Source of the DNA: Sulfitobacter noctilucicola | Lineage (GTDB): Bacteria; Pseudomonadota; Alphaproteobacteria; Rhodobacterales; Rhodobacteraceae | Direction of reading: 5' to 3' | Assembly: GCF_000622385.1 (NCBI RefSeq) | Contig: NZ_JASD01000008.1 | Span: 2,666,001-2,730,000 of the forward strand | Length of the DNA stretch: 64,000 nucleotides | Part shown: piece by piece, positions 51,831 to 60,330 of the stretch | How the letters are laid out: every line of letters begins with the position of its first letter | Numbering within the stretch: the stretch's first letter is position 1 | Program-made: the position numbers and the translations under genes | Notes under the pieces: model-generated | What the model was told of the DNA's origin: nothing | Seen by the model: only the letters and a program-made list of their open reading frames with translations | The model's database searches: none

Positions 51831-52919
51831 TTAGGCGACGTGATACAGCAGCGATGCCTCAAATCCGCGCAACGTGTAGCGTGATAGTGGATCGAGCGTG
51901 TCTTTCAACTCCAGCTCGGGGAAGAGTGTAACGATTTCCTCTCGCGCGGCGGGGTCGACGGCGTTTAGCGTTTCTGTGCCGGGGTAGAGCGTTTCAGTAG
52001 GGCATCCTTCGGCAAAGACAATCTGGTGGCTGTCACACAGAAAGTGGTAATACCAGACGAAGGCACACGGTTTGATACGAATGGTGCGATCATTGACCAG
52101 ATGCTTGGCGGCAACCAGAACTTCGGACTGACCAAAAAGCAATTCGGACGTAGGGCCGGTCACCAGCATTCTGTGATTTTGGGAAACGGCCATCGGCCTT
52201 ATGTTTCCGAGTGCGCCTGCCGCGATATGAACCGGTGCATTGTTGCCCGTTCCGGCCACCTTCCGACCGGCGATCCACCGGATCTGTTGCGGTCCGTCAT
52301 CCAGCGTATTGACCAGATCACCCTCTTTCAGACTTTCGATATAGCGCGGACCCGACGGTGTTTCGATCAGTGTCCCACGTGTGAAACAGACAAAAAGCAA
52401 ATCATTGAGATCATCCGAAAACGCGCCGTCAGCTTCTTCGTCGGGCGAAATGACACCGTCGTCGTTGACATCAATGTCTTCGTTTGTCGCGATCCTCAAT
52501 GGGCCGTTTATGGTTGCAAGCGTGCCGAGGATGTCGATACCTGCGGCGAGTGCAAGATCGCCGAGAACAGGAGCGTTCGCATCGGTCGAGGTCAGCCCGC
52601 TGGCATCGAATTCCAGATAGCGGTCGCCCATATTATTGCGTCCGGCGTCGATATCTGCTGTGCCGGTATAGGTGTAACTGGCTGTCTCGTAGTAGTAGTC
52701 TGTCGCGTTGTCGTAGACGGTAATGCCGGTGATAACAGACTGACCGGTCAGAACGCCATCTACGGTGACACTCGTGACAGTAAAGGCAATGATATCGTCC
52801 CCTTCAAACACAGCATCACCGTTGTGTATGAAAAGGTTACCGCCACTTCTGGCGTTTGTATTCGTCTGTGGGTCGCCTATGATGCTGAAACCATTCAGCA
52901 AAAGCGTTGTTTCTGCCAT
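51831..52919 (-). CDS. Hint-domain protein (hedgehog/intein type)
   Basis: The product is 362 residues. An N-terminal beta-rich region (1-175) has several Thr/Asp/Gly repeats and a Ca-loop-like DVNDDGVISPDEEAD. The Hint domain begins at VCFTRGTLIETPSGPRYIE, whose Cys is the predicted autocatalytic nucleophile, with LKEGDLVNTLDDGPQQIRWI and the later NHRMLV. Such proteins are common in roseobacters and are thought to be secreted and self-processed. No signal peptide is visible, so type I secretion is likely. ATG 52919 is preferred over the upstream GTG. Confidence 0.8.
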   Translation of the reverse strand: MAETTLLLNGFSIIGDPQTNTNARSGGNLFIHNGDAVFEGDDIIAFTVTSVTVDGVLTGQSVITGITVYDNATDYYYETASYTYTGTADIDAGRNNMGDRYLEFDASGLTSTDANAPVLGDLALAAGIDILGTLATINGPLRIATNEDIDVNDDGVISPDEEADGAFSDDLNDLLFVCFTRGTLIETPSGPRYIESLKEGDLVNTLDDGPQQIRWIAGRKVAGTGNNAPVHIAAGALGNIRPMAVSQNHRMLVTGPTSELLFGQSEVLVAAKHLVNDRTIRIKPCAFVWYYHFLCDSHQIVFAEGCPTETLYPGTETLNAVDPAAREEIVTLFPELELKDTLDPLSRYTLRGFEASLLYHVA

Positions 52920-53012
52920 CAGCCTGTTATCAAATCTGCTCTCGAATTGTTCGACCCTCTGTGTGGTCGTTAAGAGCACCCTAATCTAAAACGCGGTGCT
53001 TGGTGGCATCCT

Positions 53013-53031
53013 TAGGCTTTTGTTAAGCCTA
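53013..53031. repeat. Hairpin in the divergent Hint/aminotransferase region
   Basis: TAGGCTT-TTGTT-AAGCCTA is a perfect 7-bp inverted repeat. It lies between two divergent start regions, so it cannot be a terminator for either; operator or RNA role is unknown. Confidence 0.45.
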
Positions 53032-53110
53032 TAGATGAAAGCAGAGTCTTTTGCGCAACAGGCGCTTGGTGCTGGCAGGGGGCGAGGTGTAGGGCAGGCG
53101 GGCCGCTTGA

Positions 53111-53120
53111 TTGTATACAA
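53111..53120. promoter_or_regulatory. TTGTATACAA, candidate GntR-family operator
   Basis: This perfect 10-bp palindrome lies 68 bases before the aminotransferase start codon. FCD-subfamily GntR regulators often bind a site of this form. A GntR/FCD gene sits 3 kb downstream at 56329, making it a candidate binder, although proximity alone does not show this. Confidence 0.45.
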
Positions 53121-53187
53121 AGATAGACTTTGCACATTGTCCGTCGGGCACATATTCAAGCCAAAACCAATGTGGAGGAAACCCGAT

Positions 53188-54312
53188 ATGGCATTGCTCA
53201 ATACAGTCGACCCAACAGGACTTGAAGAATTCTCAGTTGTATTCACGGACCGTTCGCTCAACAGCATGAGCGGCGCTTTCCAACAGGTGATGCGCGATAT
53301 CTCGGAGATGCTCAAAGATGTGTATCAGGCCGATGCTGTGGCCGTCATCCCGGGTGGCGGGACCTATGCGATGGAAGCGGTTGCGCGGCAGTTTGCCCGT
53401 GGTGTCGATGCTTTGGTCGTGCGCAATGGCTGGTTCTCTTACAGGTGGTCACAGATCATCGAGACAGGCGGCCTTACCGCGAAGACGACGGTGATGAAAG
53501 CTCGCCAGCAAGGCAATTCAGCCACATCTCCTTTCGTGCCCGCAGACATTCAGGATGTGGTGGCTGCCATCCACGAGGAAAAGCCGCAGGTTGTTTTTGC
53601 ACCGCACGTAGAAACAAGCGCCGGTGTTATCCTACCGGATGATTATGTAGCCCAGATGGCCAAGGCCGCCCATGATGTGGGTGCGCTGATGGTGCTTGAC
53701 TGCATCGCGTCGGGCTGCGCGTGGGTCGACATGCGGGCGCTGGGTGTGGATGTGTTGATCTCCGCGCCGCAAAAGGGGTGGTCGGCGTCTCCGGCAGCCG
53801 GGTTGGTAATGATGTCAGCACGCGCCGAGGCGCGTCTGGCCGAGACAACCTCTGACAGTTTCTCGATTGATCTGGGCAAATGGCGTGCGATTATGAAAGC
53901 CTATGAAGACGGCGGCCATGCGTATCATGCAACAATGCCGACGGACGCGCTGCGCATGTTCCGGGACACGATGATCGAGACCAAGGAGTACGGGTTCGAG
54001 CGGCTAAAAGAAGCGCAGTGGAAGCTGGGTGACGGCGTGCGCAAGATGCTGGCCGACAAGGGCGTGCAATCTGTTGCAGTCGAAGGATACGGCGCACCGG
54101 GTGTGGTGGTTGCCTATACCAGTGACCCCGATATCAAGACCGGCAAGAAATTTGCAGAGCACGGGATGCAAATCGCGGCAGGTGTGCCGTTGCAAGTTGG
54201 CGAGCCGGACGGGTTCAGCACCTTCCGGTTGGGTTTGTTCGGTCTCGACAAGCTTTATGATGTGGACGCCACGCTTGGACGCTTGGCATCGGTTGTCGAC
54301 GAAGTTCTTTAA
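53188..54312 (+). CDS. Class-V PLP-dependent aminotransferase
   Basis: The product is 374 residues. Family features are IPGGGTYAMEAVARQF, the Asp in LMVLDCIASG, and the PLP Lys in SAPQKGWSASPAAGLVM. Relatives include alanine-glyoxylate and serine-glyoxylate aminotransferases and sulphur-substrate enzymes; the exact pair is not readable. GGAGGA is 8 bases before ATG 53188, which fixes the start well inside a longer open frame. It follows a candidate GntR operator. A GC hairpin follows the stop. Confidence 0.87.
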   Translation: MALLNTVDPTGLEEFSVVFTDRSLNSMSGAFQQVMRDISEMLKDVYQADAVAVIPGGGTYAMEAVARQFARGVDALVVRNGWFSYRWSQIIETGGLTAKTTVMKARQQGNSATSPFVPADIQDVVAAIHEEKPQVVFAPHVETSAGVILPDDYVAQMAKAAHDVGALMVLDCIASGCAWVDMRALGVDVLISAPQKGWSASPAAGLVMMSARAEARLAETTSDSFSIDLGKWRAIMKAYEDGGHAYHATMPTDALRMFRDTMIETKEYGFERLKEAQWKLGDGVRKMLADKGVQSVAVEGYGAPGVVVAYTSDPDIKTGKKFAEHGMQIAAGVPLQVGEPDGFSTFRLGLFGLDKLYDVDATLGRLASVVDEVL

Positions 54313-54326
54313 ATGAATGGTTCGGG

Positions 54327-54344
54327 GGTGGGCGGCTGCCCACC
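54327..54344. terminator. GC hairpin between convergent genes
   Basis: GGTGGGC-GGCT-GCCCACC is a perfect 7-bp stem between the aminotransferase and the UbiH-like gene, whose stop codons are 42 bases apart. No T-run follows; termination is inferred from position. Confidence 0.5.
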
Positions 54345-54354
54345 TTACAACCCG

Positions 54355-55551
54355 TCAGCGCATGCCTAGCCCCATCTGCATCAGCAGTTTGCGCACAGGG
54401 GCCATCGCATAAAGCGCATCCAGTCCGGTTGCACGGATATCGCGGGCCAGCGGGCTGCTGGCCTGCGAGACGCGGTTGAGCATATCGATACCGTTTACCC
54501 GCAACTGGATGTCGCCATAGCGGGCCTTGTGATACGCCTCCAGCATAGTGGCACTGCCTAGATCTTCGGGGCTTTTCTGTGCCAAACCGAGCAAGGTGGA
54601 GACGTCTTTCAGGGACATATTCAACCCTTGCGCCCCGATAGGGGGCAGCACATGCGCGGCCTCAGCAATCAGCGCCACCCGCTCACCGTTCAACCGTGCG
54701 GCATGCTGGCTGATGATCGGCCAGCAGTTGCGTGGACTGGCGAGGGTAAGTGGCCCGAAGAGACTGCACGAACGTTCTGTCATCTCTGCTGCAAAAGCGG
54801 TCACATCCATCTCGGCTCGCGCTTGCGTCAGTGGGCCATCGTCCATCCAGACAATCGCAGAGCTTGGCATTCCGTCGCGGTCCGGTAGCGGTACCAATGT
54901 AAACGGCCCGCCCGTCCGATGAATCTCGGTTGAGACATTCTCGTGCGGGACGGGGTGCGTGACGGCAAAGGCCAGCGCCTTCTGACCGTAGCGGCGGGTT
55001 GTCACATCAATGCCTGCGGCCTCGCGCATCGGACTTCCACGTCCATCCGCGGCGATCACCAATGGCGTTGTGATGCTGGTGCCATCCGTCAGTCCGACTT
55101 TGGCTGAGGCGGTTCGGGTGAAAAGCGAACGGGTGCCGGTCCCGGGGCGGAAATCCACGTTCGTTAACGCCTTGAGCCGAGCAACAAGCGCATGTCGCAA
55201 CAGCCAGTTAGGAAAGTTCCAGCCGAAAGGCTGCTCGGATATCTCGGATGCATTGAATTCCCGCACCACACGCGGTTCCGCCACTTCTCCCCCCGCATCA
55301 ACGATCCGCATGATCTGCAACGGGGCGGCGTGAGGGGCGAGTTCATCCCAGACGCCGGCGTTTTCGAGAACTTCACGGGCGGGTTGTAGCATCGCGGTTG
55401 AGCGCATGTCGGCGCCTGCTGCATCGCGTTCGGTCACAGGCGGTGCCGGATCCACACAGATAACGTTGAACCCGGCGGTGCCAAAGGCTGCTGCCGCTGT
55501 CAGTCCGGCAATGCCGCCGCCCGAGATCAGGATGTCGCAATCAAATTTCAT
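54355..55551 (-). CDS. UbiH/COQ6-family FAD-dependent hydroxylase
   Basis: The product is 398 residues. It shows the FAD Rossmann motif ISGGGIAGLTAAAAF (8-22), the second FAD block LVIAADGRGSPMRE, and the third block VALIAEAAHVLPPIGAQGLN in place of the usual GDAAHxxxPxxGQGxN. In the third block the Gly-Asp pair is replaced by Ala-Glu. Family members hydroxylate the ubiquinone ring. It starts 9 bases after the HAD phosphatase gene and is probably in the same operon. No Shine-Dalgarno is obvious. Confidence 0.9.
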   Translation of the reverse strand: MKFDCDILISGGGIAGLTAAAAFGTAGFNVICVDPAPPVTERDAAGADMRSTAMLQPAREVLENAGVWDELAPHAAPLQIMRIVDAGGEVAEPRVVREFNASEISEQPFGWNFPNWLLRHALVARLKALTNVDFRPGTGTRSLFTRTASAKVGLTDGTSITTPLVIAADGRGSPMREAAGIDVTTRRYGQKALAFAVTHPVPHENVSTEIHRTGGPFTLVPLPDRDGMPSSAIVWMDDGPLTQARAEMDVTAFAAEMTERSCSLFGPLTLASPRNCWPIISQHAARLNGERVALIAEAAHVLPPIGAQGLNMSLKDVSTLLGLAQKSPEDLGSATMLEAYHKARYGDIQLRVNGIDMLNRVSQASSPLARDIRATGLDALYAMAPVRKLLMQMGLGMR

Positions 55552-55560
55552 GAAACATAT

Positions 55561-56208
55561 CTAGTCGACAAGCGCGGCAAGGAAACGGGACAAATCGTCC
55601 GTATGATACTCAATGTGCGGCGCGCTCAACGGCTCGGGGGCAACATGCACTGTCCGCATGCCCATCTGGTGCGGGGCTGCCAGATTTCGGGGATCATCTT
55701 CGAACATGGCGGCACGGTCTGGTGTCACCCCGTCCAGTGCAAAAATCCGATCGAAAGCATCACGATCGGGTTTTGGCAGAAAATCTGCATGTTCAACGCC
55801 GTAGACGGCATCAAAGAGGCCCGAGAGACCGCGCGCGGCCAGCACACGCTCTGCATAGGGTGCGCAACCGTTGGTATAGACGATGCGGCGACCGGACAGG
55901 TTTTTGATGCGAGAAGCAAGGTCGGGATCCGGCGCGAGGCTGTCCATCGAGATGTCGTGCACATCGGTCAAGTAAGGCGCAGGATCAACGTCATGCTCGC
56001 GCATCAGCCCTGCGAGCGTGGTGCCGTGGGTCTGCCAATAATGCAAACGCAGGCGGTCCGCTTCGGTCCGGTCCACGCCAAGCGCATTCATCACCCACGC
56101 GGTCATACGGACTTCGATCAGGTCAAAAAGTCGCGCGGACGGCGGATAAAGCGTGTTGTCCAGATCAAAGACCCAAGTATCAACATGTGAGAAGGCATCG
56201 CGTGGCAT
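55561..56208 (-). CDS. HAD-superfamily pyrimidine 5'-nucleotidase
   Basis: The product is 215 residues. The nucleophile motif is VFDLDNTLYPPSARLFD, with motif II YTNGC, the Lys in LPKPDRDAF and the acidic motif FEDDPRNL. This is the SDT1/YjjG-type subgroup that dephosphorylates pyrimidine nucleotides. I chose ATG 56208, where the conserved N-terminus begins; the open frame to 56625 includes 139 unrelated residues antisense to the GntR gene. It precedes the UbiH-like gene. Confidence 0.88.
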   Translation of the reverse strand: MPRDAFSHVDTWVFDLDNTLYPPSARLFDLIEVRMTAWVMNALGVDRTEADRLRLHYWQTHGTTLAGLMREHDVDPAPYLTDVHDISMDSLAPDPDLASRIKNLSGRRIVYTNGCAPYAERVLAARGLSGLFDAVYGVEHADFLPKPDRDAFDRIFALDGVTPDRAAMFEDDPRNLAAPHQMGMRTVHVAPEPLSAPHIEYHTDDLSRFLAALVD

Positions 56209-56328
56209 GGCCGCCGTGATAGGCGCTAGACTGGACCGGCGCAAGCGGCTGGCTGGCGGGCGGGTGGTGCTTGCGCAAACGGGACGGGTGGCTAAGGTGT
56301 GCCCGACACAACGGGACGAGAACAGCTT

Positions 56329-56988
56329 ATGCCGATGACGGGGCCGAAACCTGGCAATACCGATGCCTACTCCATGATCCTTGATGCGATCGATGGGGGC
56401 ACTTACCGTCCGGGGGACAGGTTGGTCGAAAGCGAGCTGGCGGAGCGGTTTAGCGTTTCGCGTACGCCCATCAGGGAAGCATTGCAGCGGCTCGAAACGC
56501 AATCCCTGTTGGCCCGCCAGGGACGAAGCCTGATTGTAGCTTCGTTGGATCACAACCAGACAGCAGAGCTTTATGTTGTGCGCGGCGAGTTGGAGGGGCT
56601 GGCGGCACGGTTGGCCGCGCGCCATGCCACTGCCGAAGAGGTTCGGGTTCTACGTGAGATGGTCGAAGCGGATGACGCGTTGATAGAGCAGCCACATGCG
56701 CTGTCGCGCAGCAACCGGCGGTTTCACAAACAGGTCCATCTGGCATCGCATAACCGGTATCTGGTACAGCAGCTGGACCTTGTTTACCGTTCAATGGCCC
56801 TGATGGCGACGACGTCGCTTGCGGCCGAAGGGCGGGGTGAAATTGCACAGGCGGAGCATGCCAAGATCGTGGCGATGATTGAGGCACGTGACGAAGACGG
56901 CGCTGATGCCGCCTTGCGTGAACATATCTCTGTGGCTTTCGTGACACGGCTCAAGCAAGAGGCTGCGCGGCTTGAGCGGGAAGGATAG
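56329..56988 (+). CDS. GntR-family regulator, FCD subgroup
   Basis: The product is 219 residues. The winged HTH is SMILDAIDGGTYRPGDRLVE and then ELAERFSVSRTPIREALQRLE. The FCD domain is all-helical, with metal-site residues in SRSNRRFHKQVHLAS, and AEHAKIVAMIEARDEDGADAALREHI. FCD regulators bind carboxylic or sugar acids. The start at 56329 follows MPDTTGREQL, which the frame could also include from GTG 56299. The 3' end overlaps the convergent glycosyltransferase gene by 38 bases. Confidence 0.9.
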   Translation: MPMTGPKPGNTDAYSMILDAIDGGTYRPGDRLVESELAERFSVSRTPIREALQRLETQSLLARQGRSLIVASLDHNQTAELYVVRGELEGLAARLAARHATAEEVRVLREMVEADDALIEQPHALSRSNRRFHKQVHLASHNRYLVQQLDLVYRSMALMATTSLAAEGRGEIAQAEHAKIVAMIEARDEDGADAALREHISVAFVTRLKQEAARLEREG

Positions 56989-58870
56989 TATCGGACGTTG
57001 GTGGCGTGACGCCGTGCTCTGTCTTGTCCCAGAAAAAGGGGCTTACCACGAATTCGTGTAATCCCTTGAACGCGGCCAATGCACCCAAAGGGTAATAGAA
57101 CGGCGTAGTGAAGACCCACCACATCAGATGCCTATGCTCCTTGCCGGAGACAGCGAGGATCGACAGGCCAAGGTTCAAAGTCGAAGATAGGATAAAGACG
57201 CCCACCATGGACCACAGGACCGGTGTGCCAAGCGTTGTCTCAATCGGGTGACCAAACCCCAATGCCGCAAGCCAGAACGACCATAACAGTGGCGCGCAGG
57301 CGAATTGCGATACCGTGGCCAGTAGCATTGTCTGAAGCCCCAGGAAACGCAACCACCCTAGATCGGCCAGCAATTGCATGGGGTGGCGCATGTGGACACA
57401 CCACGTAATCAAAAACCCTTTGAGCCAACGGGAGCGTTGCCGCACCCAAGGCCACAGTCGGCAATTCGCTTCTTCATGTGTGACAGTAGGGAGCAGTTCC
57501 GTGACATAGCCGCGGCGGGCCAATCGCACGCCGAGGTCCGCGTCTTCTGTCACGTTATGCGCGTCCCACCCGGCCAGCTCTTCAAGGATCGCGCGGCGAA
57601 AGAAAAGCGTTGTGCCGCCCAATGGAATGACCAGCCCCAGACGTGCCACCCCGGGCAAAAGAACCCGCCACCATGACGCATACTCGATGGTAAAGCAGCG
57701 CGATAACCAATTGGATTCGCTATTATAATAGTCAAGGATGCCCTGAAGGCAGGCAACATTTTCCGGCGCTTTGTGAAAGCGGCTGACGACGCGTTCGAGC
57801 TGGTCCGGATCAGGCGCGTCTTCCGCATCCCAGACACCGATGATGCTGCCTTTGCAAAAATCGAGCGCGTAGTTGAGTGCGCGCGGTTTGGTTGTCAGTT
57901 TGTCAGCCTCGGGCACCTCGACCACGCTGATCCACGGCGGCAAGGCCGTGCGTGCTAGTGTCTCGTGAGTAGTTGTATCGCCTTCCTCAAGGACGAGTAC
58001 GACATCCAACAGGGATTTGGGGTACGTCAGCCGCGTGAGGCGGGCAATCAAGGCACCGGCGATTTCCTTTTCCTTAAGCAGGGGAACCAGCATAGAGACA
58101 CGCGGTAGACGGTAGGGCATGGCATGGCGGGGAAAAAGCGCAGGCGGCGTTTCGGTGGCCTTGTGCGCGATCTGTGACCAGAGTGCTGCCGACTTAAGTG
58201 TTGTGGTCATCAGCAAAGTCACAAAGGCCCAGAGGATTGCGACGGTCAGGGTCCAGAGCGGCGCTATGACTAGTAGCGCAATGAGAAACGCGATTATTGC
58301 CAACGCCCATATGGTCCGGCTGTGGCCCGTGATCTTCCAATTGCGACAGCTGATGGCGGCAGGCACCCGGCGGGCAGCCTGCTGCGCCAGCTCCGCCCCG
58401 TAAAGGCGGGTAATCTCGTTCTGGATTTGCTGTTCGTCCGCGATGACCGGTAAGATTGCGGGAACGCGGTCGCCCAGGGCTGTACGAAGGGTTTCGAATT
58501 CATGTGGCCTGCTGGTTGCAACCAGAAGCACACCCGCCATATCCATCCATAGCACCGCGCGAAACTGAAGACACAGCCCCACAGGCAAGCGCGCGGCGAG
58601 GCTGGGGCGCGCCGGATCATCACGTAGATCGACGATCTGTGTGTTGTGCTGACGGCTCAGCGCTTCAAGAACGTCGCGGCGATCTGCCAGACCCTCGGCG
58701 ATAAGGATCTCGCCTAAAGGCGCATCGACATGACGTTGAAGATCCAGCGCATGCACCAGATCGCTGCTGCTGATAATACCTGCCTCTACCAGATACCGCC
58801 CCAAGGGCATGGGGGGATCAACGCGGCGGGCAAGTTGCGGGTCCAGAAGGTCTAGCCGCAGGTTACTCAT
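56951..58870 (-). CDS. MshEN-domain glycosyltransferase family 2, candidate c-di-GMP-responsive
   Basis: The product is 639 residues. Residues 20-75 contain two MshEN-like 24-residue repeats (PLGRYLVEAGIISSSDLVHAL and PLGEILIAEGLADRRDVLEAL, each followed near its end by Gln), as in GspE/PilB/MshE N-domains that bind c-di-GMP; the leading Arg of the consensus is Pro. Transmembrane helices follow at about 185-225. The GT2 domain has PLLKEKEIAGAL, VWDAEDAPDPDQLE (DxD type), TEDADLGVRLARRG and QRSRWLKG. Four more helices end the protein. It probably makes an exopolysaccharide. A hairpin over the ribosome site and a CtrA-type box precede it. Confidence 0.9.
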   Translation of the reverse strand: MSNLRLDLLDPQLARRVDPPMPLGRYLVEAGIISSSDLVHALDLQRHVDAPLGEILIAEGLADRRDVLEALSRQHNTQIVDLRDDPARPSLAARLPVGLCLQFRAVLWMDMAGVLLVATSRPHEFETLRTALGDRVPAILPVIADEQQIQNEITRLYGAELAQQAARRVPAAISCRNWKITGHSRTIWALAIIAFLIALLVIAPLWTLTVAILWAFVTLLMTTTLKSAALWSQIAHKATETPPALFPRHAMPYRLPRVSMLVPLLKEKEIAGALIARLTRLTYPKSLLDVVLVLEEGDTTTHETLARTALPPWISVVEVPEADKLTTKPRALNYALDFCKGSIIGVWDAEDAPDPDQLERVVSRFHKAPENVACLQGILDYYNSESNWLSRCFTIEYASWWRVLLPGVARLGLVIPLGGTTLFFRRAILEELAGWDAHNVTEDADLGVRLARRGYVTELLPTVTHEEANCRLWPWVRQRSRWLKGFLITWCVHMRHPMQLLADLGWLRFLGLQTMLLATVSQFACAPLLWSFWLAALGFGHPIETTLGTPVLWSMVGVFILSSTLNLGLSILAVSGKEHRHLMWWVFTTPFYYPLGALAAFKGLHEFVVSPFFWDKTEHGVTPPTSDTILPAQAAQPLA

Positions 58871-58876
58871 AGGAAC

Positions 58877-58903
58877 GGTGCCTTAACTCAAATGTAAGGC
58901 ACC
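58877..58903 (-). repeat. Hairpin masking the ribosome site of the glycosyltransferase
   Basis: On the minus strand GGTGCCTTA and TAAGGCACC form a perfect 9-bp stem with a 9-base loop. The 3' arm contains TAAGG, the only Shine-Dalgarno-like tract before the ATG at 58870, which starts seven bases after the stem. The stem could block translation, or it could be a remnant terminator of carA. Confidence 0.6.
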
Positions 58904-58918
58904 TTAATCACAGCGTGG

Positions 58919-58933
58919 TTAATGCAGTGTTAA
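58919..58933 (-). promoter_or_regulatory. CtrA-type box TTAA-N7-TTAAC upstream of the glycosyltransferase
   Basis: On the minus strand TTAA is followed by seven bases and TTAAC, the full consensus for CtrA in alphaproteobacteria. It lies 49 to 63 bases before the start codon of the MshEN glycosyltransferase. The 3' half-site extends to TTAACC. Confidence 0.6.
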
Positions 58934-58957
58934 TGTTCGGGCTGGTCGCAATTGCGA

Positions 58958-60133
58958 TCAGGCTGGCGCTTTGTTCTTTTCTGCCATTGCGGCTGCAAAC
59001 CGTTCGAACAGGTAATAGCTGTCTTGTGGACCGGGGGAGGCCTCGGGATGGTGCTGAACCGACCAGACCGGGCGGCCTTCCATACGAATACCGCAGTTTG
59101 AGCCGTCAAAAAGCGAAACATGCGTCTCAACCACGCCTTTTGGCAGCGTTTGTGCATCGACAGCAAAACCGTGGTTCATCGAAGTAATCTCGACCTTACC
59201 GGTGTCGTTGTCTTTTACCGGATGGTTTGCGCCATGGTGGCCGTGGCTCATCTTGATGGTCTTGGCCCCCAGTGCGAGTGCAAGCATCTGGTGTCCCAGA
59301 CAAATGCCAAACATCGGCACATCCGTCTTATCCAGAACGTCGCGGATCATTGGCACGGCATAGGCACCTGTCGCGGCTGGATCGCCTGGACCATTGGACA
59401 GGAATACCCCGTCAGGATTGTGCGCCATCACGTCTTCAAAGGTGGCAGAGGCGGGCAGTACCGTCACTTCGCAACCGGCTGACGCGAGACACCGCAAGAT
59501 ATTGCGCTTGGCACCGTAATCAACTGCGACAACCTTGTGCTTGGGTTCGGTTTGGCGGGAATAGCCGTCAGGCCACGCCCAGCGCATCTCATCCCAGCGG
59601 TAAGATTGTGCACAGGTGACATCACGGGCCAGATCGACACCTTCAAGACCGCCAAATTCGCGCGCAGCCTTGATCAATGCCTCGATATCAAAGTTTCCGT
59701 CAGGATCATGGGCCAATGCCACATGTGGCGCACCTTGATGGCGGATGGCGCGGGTCAGCCGCCGGGTATCAACACCACCGATTGCGATACGGCCACGCGC
59801 AGCAAGCCATTCCGACAGGGGCTGCACGTTGCGCCAGTTCGACGGGTCGGTAGGCATCCACTTTACCACCATACCTGCTGCAACCGGATCACCGGTTTCG
59901 TCATCCTGCGGATTGGTGCCCGTGTTGCCGATATGCGGGAAGGTAAAGGTCACAACCTGACCCGCATAAGACGGATCGGTCATAATCTCCTGATATCCGG
60001 TCATCGCAGTGTTAAAACACAGCTCGGCGACGGTCATTCCCGTGGCCCCAAAGCCCATGCCGTAGAACAGGGAACCATCCGCGAGGGCAAGGCAGGCGGT
60101 AGGGCGTGTCGGTGCGTTGGAAGTGGCAGACAT
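58958..60133 (-). CDS. carA: Carbamoyl-phosphate synthase small subunit
   Basis: CarA is the glutamine amidotransferase subunit that feeds ammonia to CarB for arginine and pyrimidine synthesis. The product is 391 residues. The N-terminal domain has ALADGSLFYGMGFGATG. The class-I amidotransferase domain has the nucleophile Cys in MFGICLGHQMLALALG and the His-Glu pair in WSVQHHPEASPGPQD. GGAG precedes the ATG. carB is not present in the window. The 87-base gap downstream holds the regulatory elements of the glycosyltransferase. Confidence 0.98.
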   Translation of the reverse strand: MSATSNAPTRPTACLALADGSLFYGMGFGATGMTVAELCFNTAMTGYQEIMTDPSYAGQVVTFTFPHIGNTGTNPQDDETGDPVAAGMVVKWMPTDPSNWRNVQPLSEWLAARGRIAIGGVDTRRLTRAIRHQGAPHVALAHDPDGNFDIEALIKAAREFGGLEGVDLARDVTCAQSYRWDEMRWAWPDGYSRQTEPKHKVVAVDYGAKRNILRCLASAGCEVTVLPASATFEDVMAHNPDGVFLSNGPGDPAATGAYAVPMIRDVLDKTDVPMFGICLGHQMLALALGAKTIKMSHGHHGANHPVKDNDTGKVEITSMNHGFAVDAQTLPKGVVETHVSLFDGSNCGIRMEGRPVWSVQHHPEASPGPQDSYYLFERFAAAMAEKNKAPA

Positions 60134-60330
60134 CGGCGCAGTCTCCGGCAGCTGGAAAGGGATAAACGATGCAGTAGATATCGTTCGGCCATGGCAGGGT
60201 CAAGGTGTGAGCGAAAATGAGATTTTATTATATATCATGGGCTTACGTCGGGCGAGGGGCCATTGCACCATGGCTTGCCTTTGTCTATGTTCGGAAACTC
60301 GGATTTGAACAATGACAGGATACCCCCCAG

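Noticed and set aside
56209..56625. N-terminal 139 codons of the open frame leading into the HAD phosphatase
   Set aside because: They are antisense to the GntR gene and unlike HAD proteins; the conserved start is at 56208.
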